Assembly (NCBI GenBank): GCA_000824825.2
Contig: LM655204.1
Span: forward strand, 94,999 to 158,998
Direction: 5' to 3'
Length of the DNA stretch: 64,000 bases
DNA from: Mesorhizobium sp. ORS 3324
GTDB taxonomy: Bacteria > Pseudomonadota > Alphaproteobacteria > Rhizobiales > Rhizobiaceae
Shown: in pieces, positions 62,997 to 64,000 of the stretch
Layout: each line of letters begins with the position of its first letter
How positions within the stretch are numbered: the first letter of the stretch is position 1
The notes under the pieces: generated by a model
What the model saw: only the letters and a program-made list of their open reading frames with translations
The model's database searches: none
What the model was told of the DNA's origin: nothing
Position numbers and translations under genes: made by a program

Positions 62997-63914
62997 ATGC
63001 GACGCGTAACATTCGACCTCGACGTCCTCAGAACCTTCGTCATCGGCATGGAGCTGGGCAGCTTCGCCAAGGCGGCCGGGCGGCTTGGCCGCTCCACCTC
63101 AGCGGTCAGCGCGCAGCTGAAGAAGCTGGAAGAGCAGGCAGCGACGCCGATCTTCCGCAAGGCCGGGCGCGGCCTGGCGCTGACCGAAGCCGGCGAGACC
63201 ATGCTCGGCTATGCGCGGCGTCTGATCGAGCTCAATGACGAGGCCGCCTCCGCCATCCGCGACGTCGAGCTGGAAGGCTGGGTGCGGCTTGGCTTGCAGG
63301 AGGATTTCGGCGAGGCCGTGCTGCCGGAAGTGCTCGGCCGCTTCGCCCGCGCCCATCCAAAGGTCCGGATCGAAGCGCGGATCGGGCGCAGCCACGAGCT
63401 TGCCGAGCGTGTCCTTTCCGGCAGCCTCGACATCGCGCTTGCCTGGCACGACGGCACGACGCTGCCCTACAGCCGGCATGTCGCCGACGTGCAGGCACGC
63501 TGGATCGGCCCGGCGAAGCCAATGGAGGCAGGTCCCCATGGCGAGGCGCTGCCGTTGGTGGTGTTCGAGGCGCCCTGCCTGCTGCGCACCGTGGCGACAG
63601 AGACGCTCGACCGTGCAGGCCTCGCCTGGCGCATGGCGTTCTCCAGCCCCAGCCTCGGCGGCATCTGGGCGGCGGTCGCGGCCGGCCTCGGGCTGACGAT
63701 CCGCACCGATATCGGCCTGCCGGCCAGTGTCAGGGCGCTTGCGCCCGGACTGCTCGGGCTGCCGGCGCTGCCGAAGATGGCGCTGCATCTGCATCAGAAG
63801 GACGCCGAGCTCGATCCGGTGGCGGCGCGGCTGGCGGAGATTCTGCTGCAGTCGGCGATCGAGGCGCTGCCTGAGAGTGCTGAGACGAAGGAAAAGTTGC
63901 TCAAGGTTGCTTAG
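62997..63914 (+). CDS. LysR family transcriptional regulator
   Basis: 305 residues. Winged helix at ~1-65: DLDVLRTFVIGMELGSFAKA, GRLGRSTSAVSAQLKKLEEQ, PIFRKAGRGLALTEAGETML. C-terminal effector domain without a readable ligand. ATG at 62997; a TTG one codon earlier is possible. Confidence 0.92.
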   Translation: MRRVTFDLDVLRTFVIGMELGSFAKAAGRLGRSTSAVSAQLKKLEEQAATPIFRKAGRGLALTEAGETMLGYARRLIELNDEAASAIRDVELEGWVRLGLQEDFGEAVLPEVLGRFARAHPKVRIEARIGRSHELAERVLSGSLDIALAWHDGTTLPYSRHVADVQARWIGPAKPMEAGPHGEALPLVVFEAPCLLRTVATETLDRAGLAWRMAFSSPSLGGIWAAVAAGLGLTIRTDIGLPASVRALAPGLLGLPALPKMALHLHQKDAELDPVAARLAEILLQSAIEALPESAETKEKLLKVA

Positions 63915-64000
63915 CGTTTCGACAAACGACCTCGCCACGGCTTTCGAAGGCCCGGCGACCTAGATCCGAGCACCCGACGTCGAGTTCCTTCACACCCCCC

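Noticed and set aside
63915..64000. Partial gene at the right window edge
   Set aside because: Only about 85 bases after the LysR stop, without readable coding signal.

Overview
This window is GC-rich chromosomal DNA from an alphaproteobacterium of the Rhizobiales, most likely Mesorhizobium or a close Phyllobacteriaceae relative. That placement rests on gene order (HDAC-like gene, xseB, dxs and tlyA together; aroC, phosphatase, fabI, dnaJ and pdxH together; F0 ATP synthase genes as atpI-B-E-F'-F), on the agp-type alpha-galactoside locus, and on several palindromic repeat families typical of rhizobia. Most of the window is core metabolism. No tRNA, rRNA, CRISPR array, prophage or defence island was recognised.

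Layout. 1-6.1 kb: tlyA (cut by the window edge), dxs, a pirin, a DUF2277 protein, xseB and an HDAC-like amidohydrolase, nearly all on the minus strand, with a GFA protein on plus. 6.1-8.2 kb: a cobalamin riboswitch followed by bluB, then a membrane protein. 8.4-15.8 kb: ribB with a degenerate GCH2 domain, aroC, a DUF1344 protein, a phosphatase, fabI, a class II DnaJ, a lipoprotein and divergent pdxH. 15.8-20.7 kb: an enoyl-CoA hydratase/acyl-CoA dehydrogenase pair, a small zinc-ribbon-like protein, an AT-rich islet with a RusA-like gene, and a GH25-type exported protein.

20.7-30.8 kb: a complete alpha-galactoside (melibiose/raffinose) locus. A divergent AraC regulator faces agaL1-agpA-agpB-agpC-agpD-agaL2. 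The SBP-dependent peptide-type ABC importer brings in the sugar and two different GH4 glycosidases split it. 30.8-40.4 kb: purD, ubiA, a DUF6101-like protein, a GlcD-type dehydrogenase with Sua5/TsaC, an exported Ala/Pro-rich protein, an extremely acidic protein behind three tandem hairpins, and glyS. 40.4-44.5 kb: glyS and glyQ are separated by a frameshifted FAD monooxygenase and an IS5-type remnant; a GNAT gene follows. 44.9-51.9 kb: a TPR lipoprotein-like protein, a polyprenyl diphosphate synthase, DUF2007, TrmN6-like, an S49 peptidase, ispE (apparently with a CTG start) and moaB. 51.9-57.3 kb: a multiply frameshifted PhyH pseudogene, a GT2 protein, a PA0069-type radical SAM protein, rnhB and an IS481-family element. 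57.3-64 kb: the F0 ATP synthase operon, a SleB-type cell wall hydrolase, and an MFS transporter divergent from a LysR regulator.

The least ordinary signals are sequence-level. The IS481 transposase frame is open but two compensating shifts remove its second catalytic Asp. ispE lacks any ATG/GTG/TTG upstream of its conserved N-terminus. A dispersed palindromic repeat encodes part of a signal peptide. Three exact-period 58-bp hairpins lie in the leader of an acidic protein gene. A one-base slip in a G6 tract puts a monooxygenase out of frame. I saw no clearly new multi-gene system.
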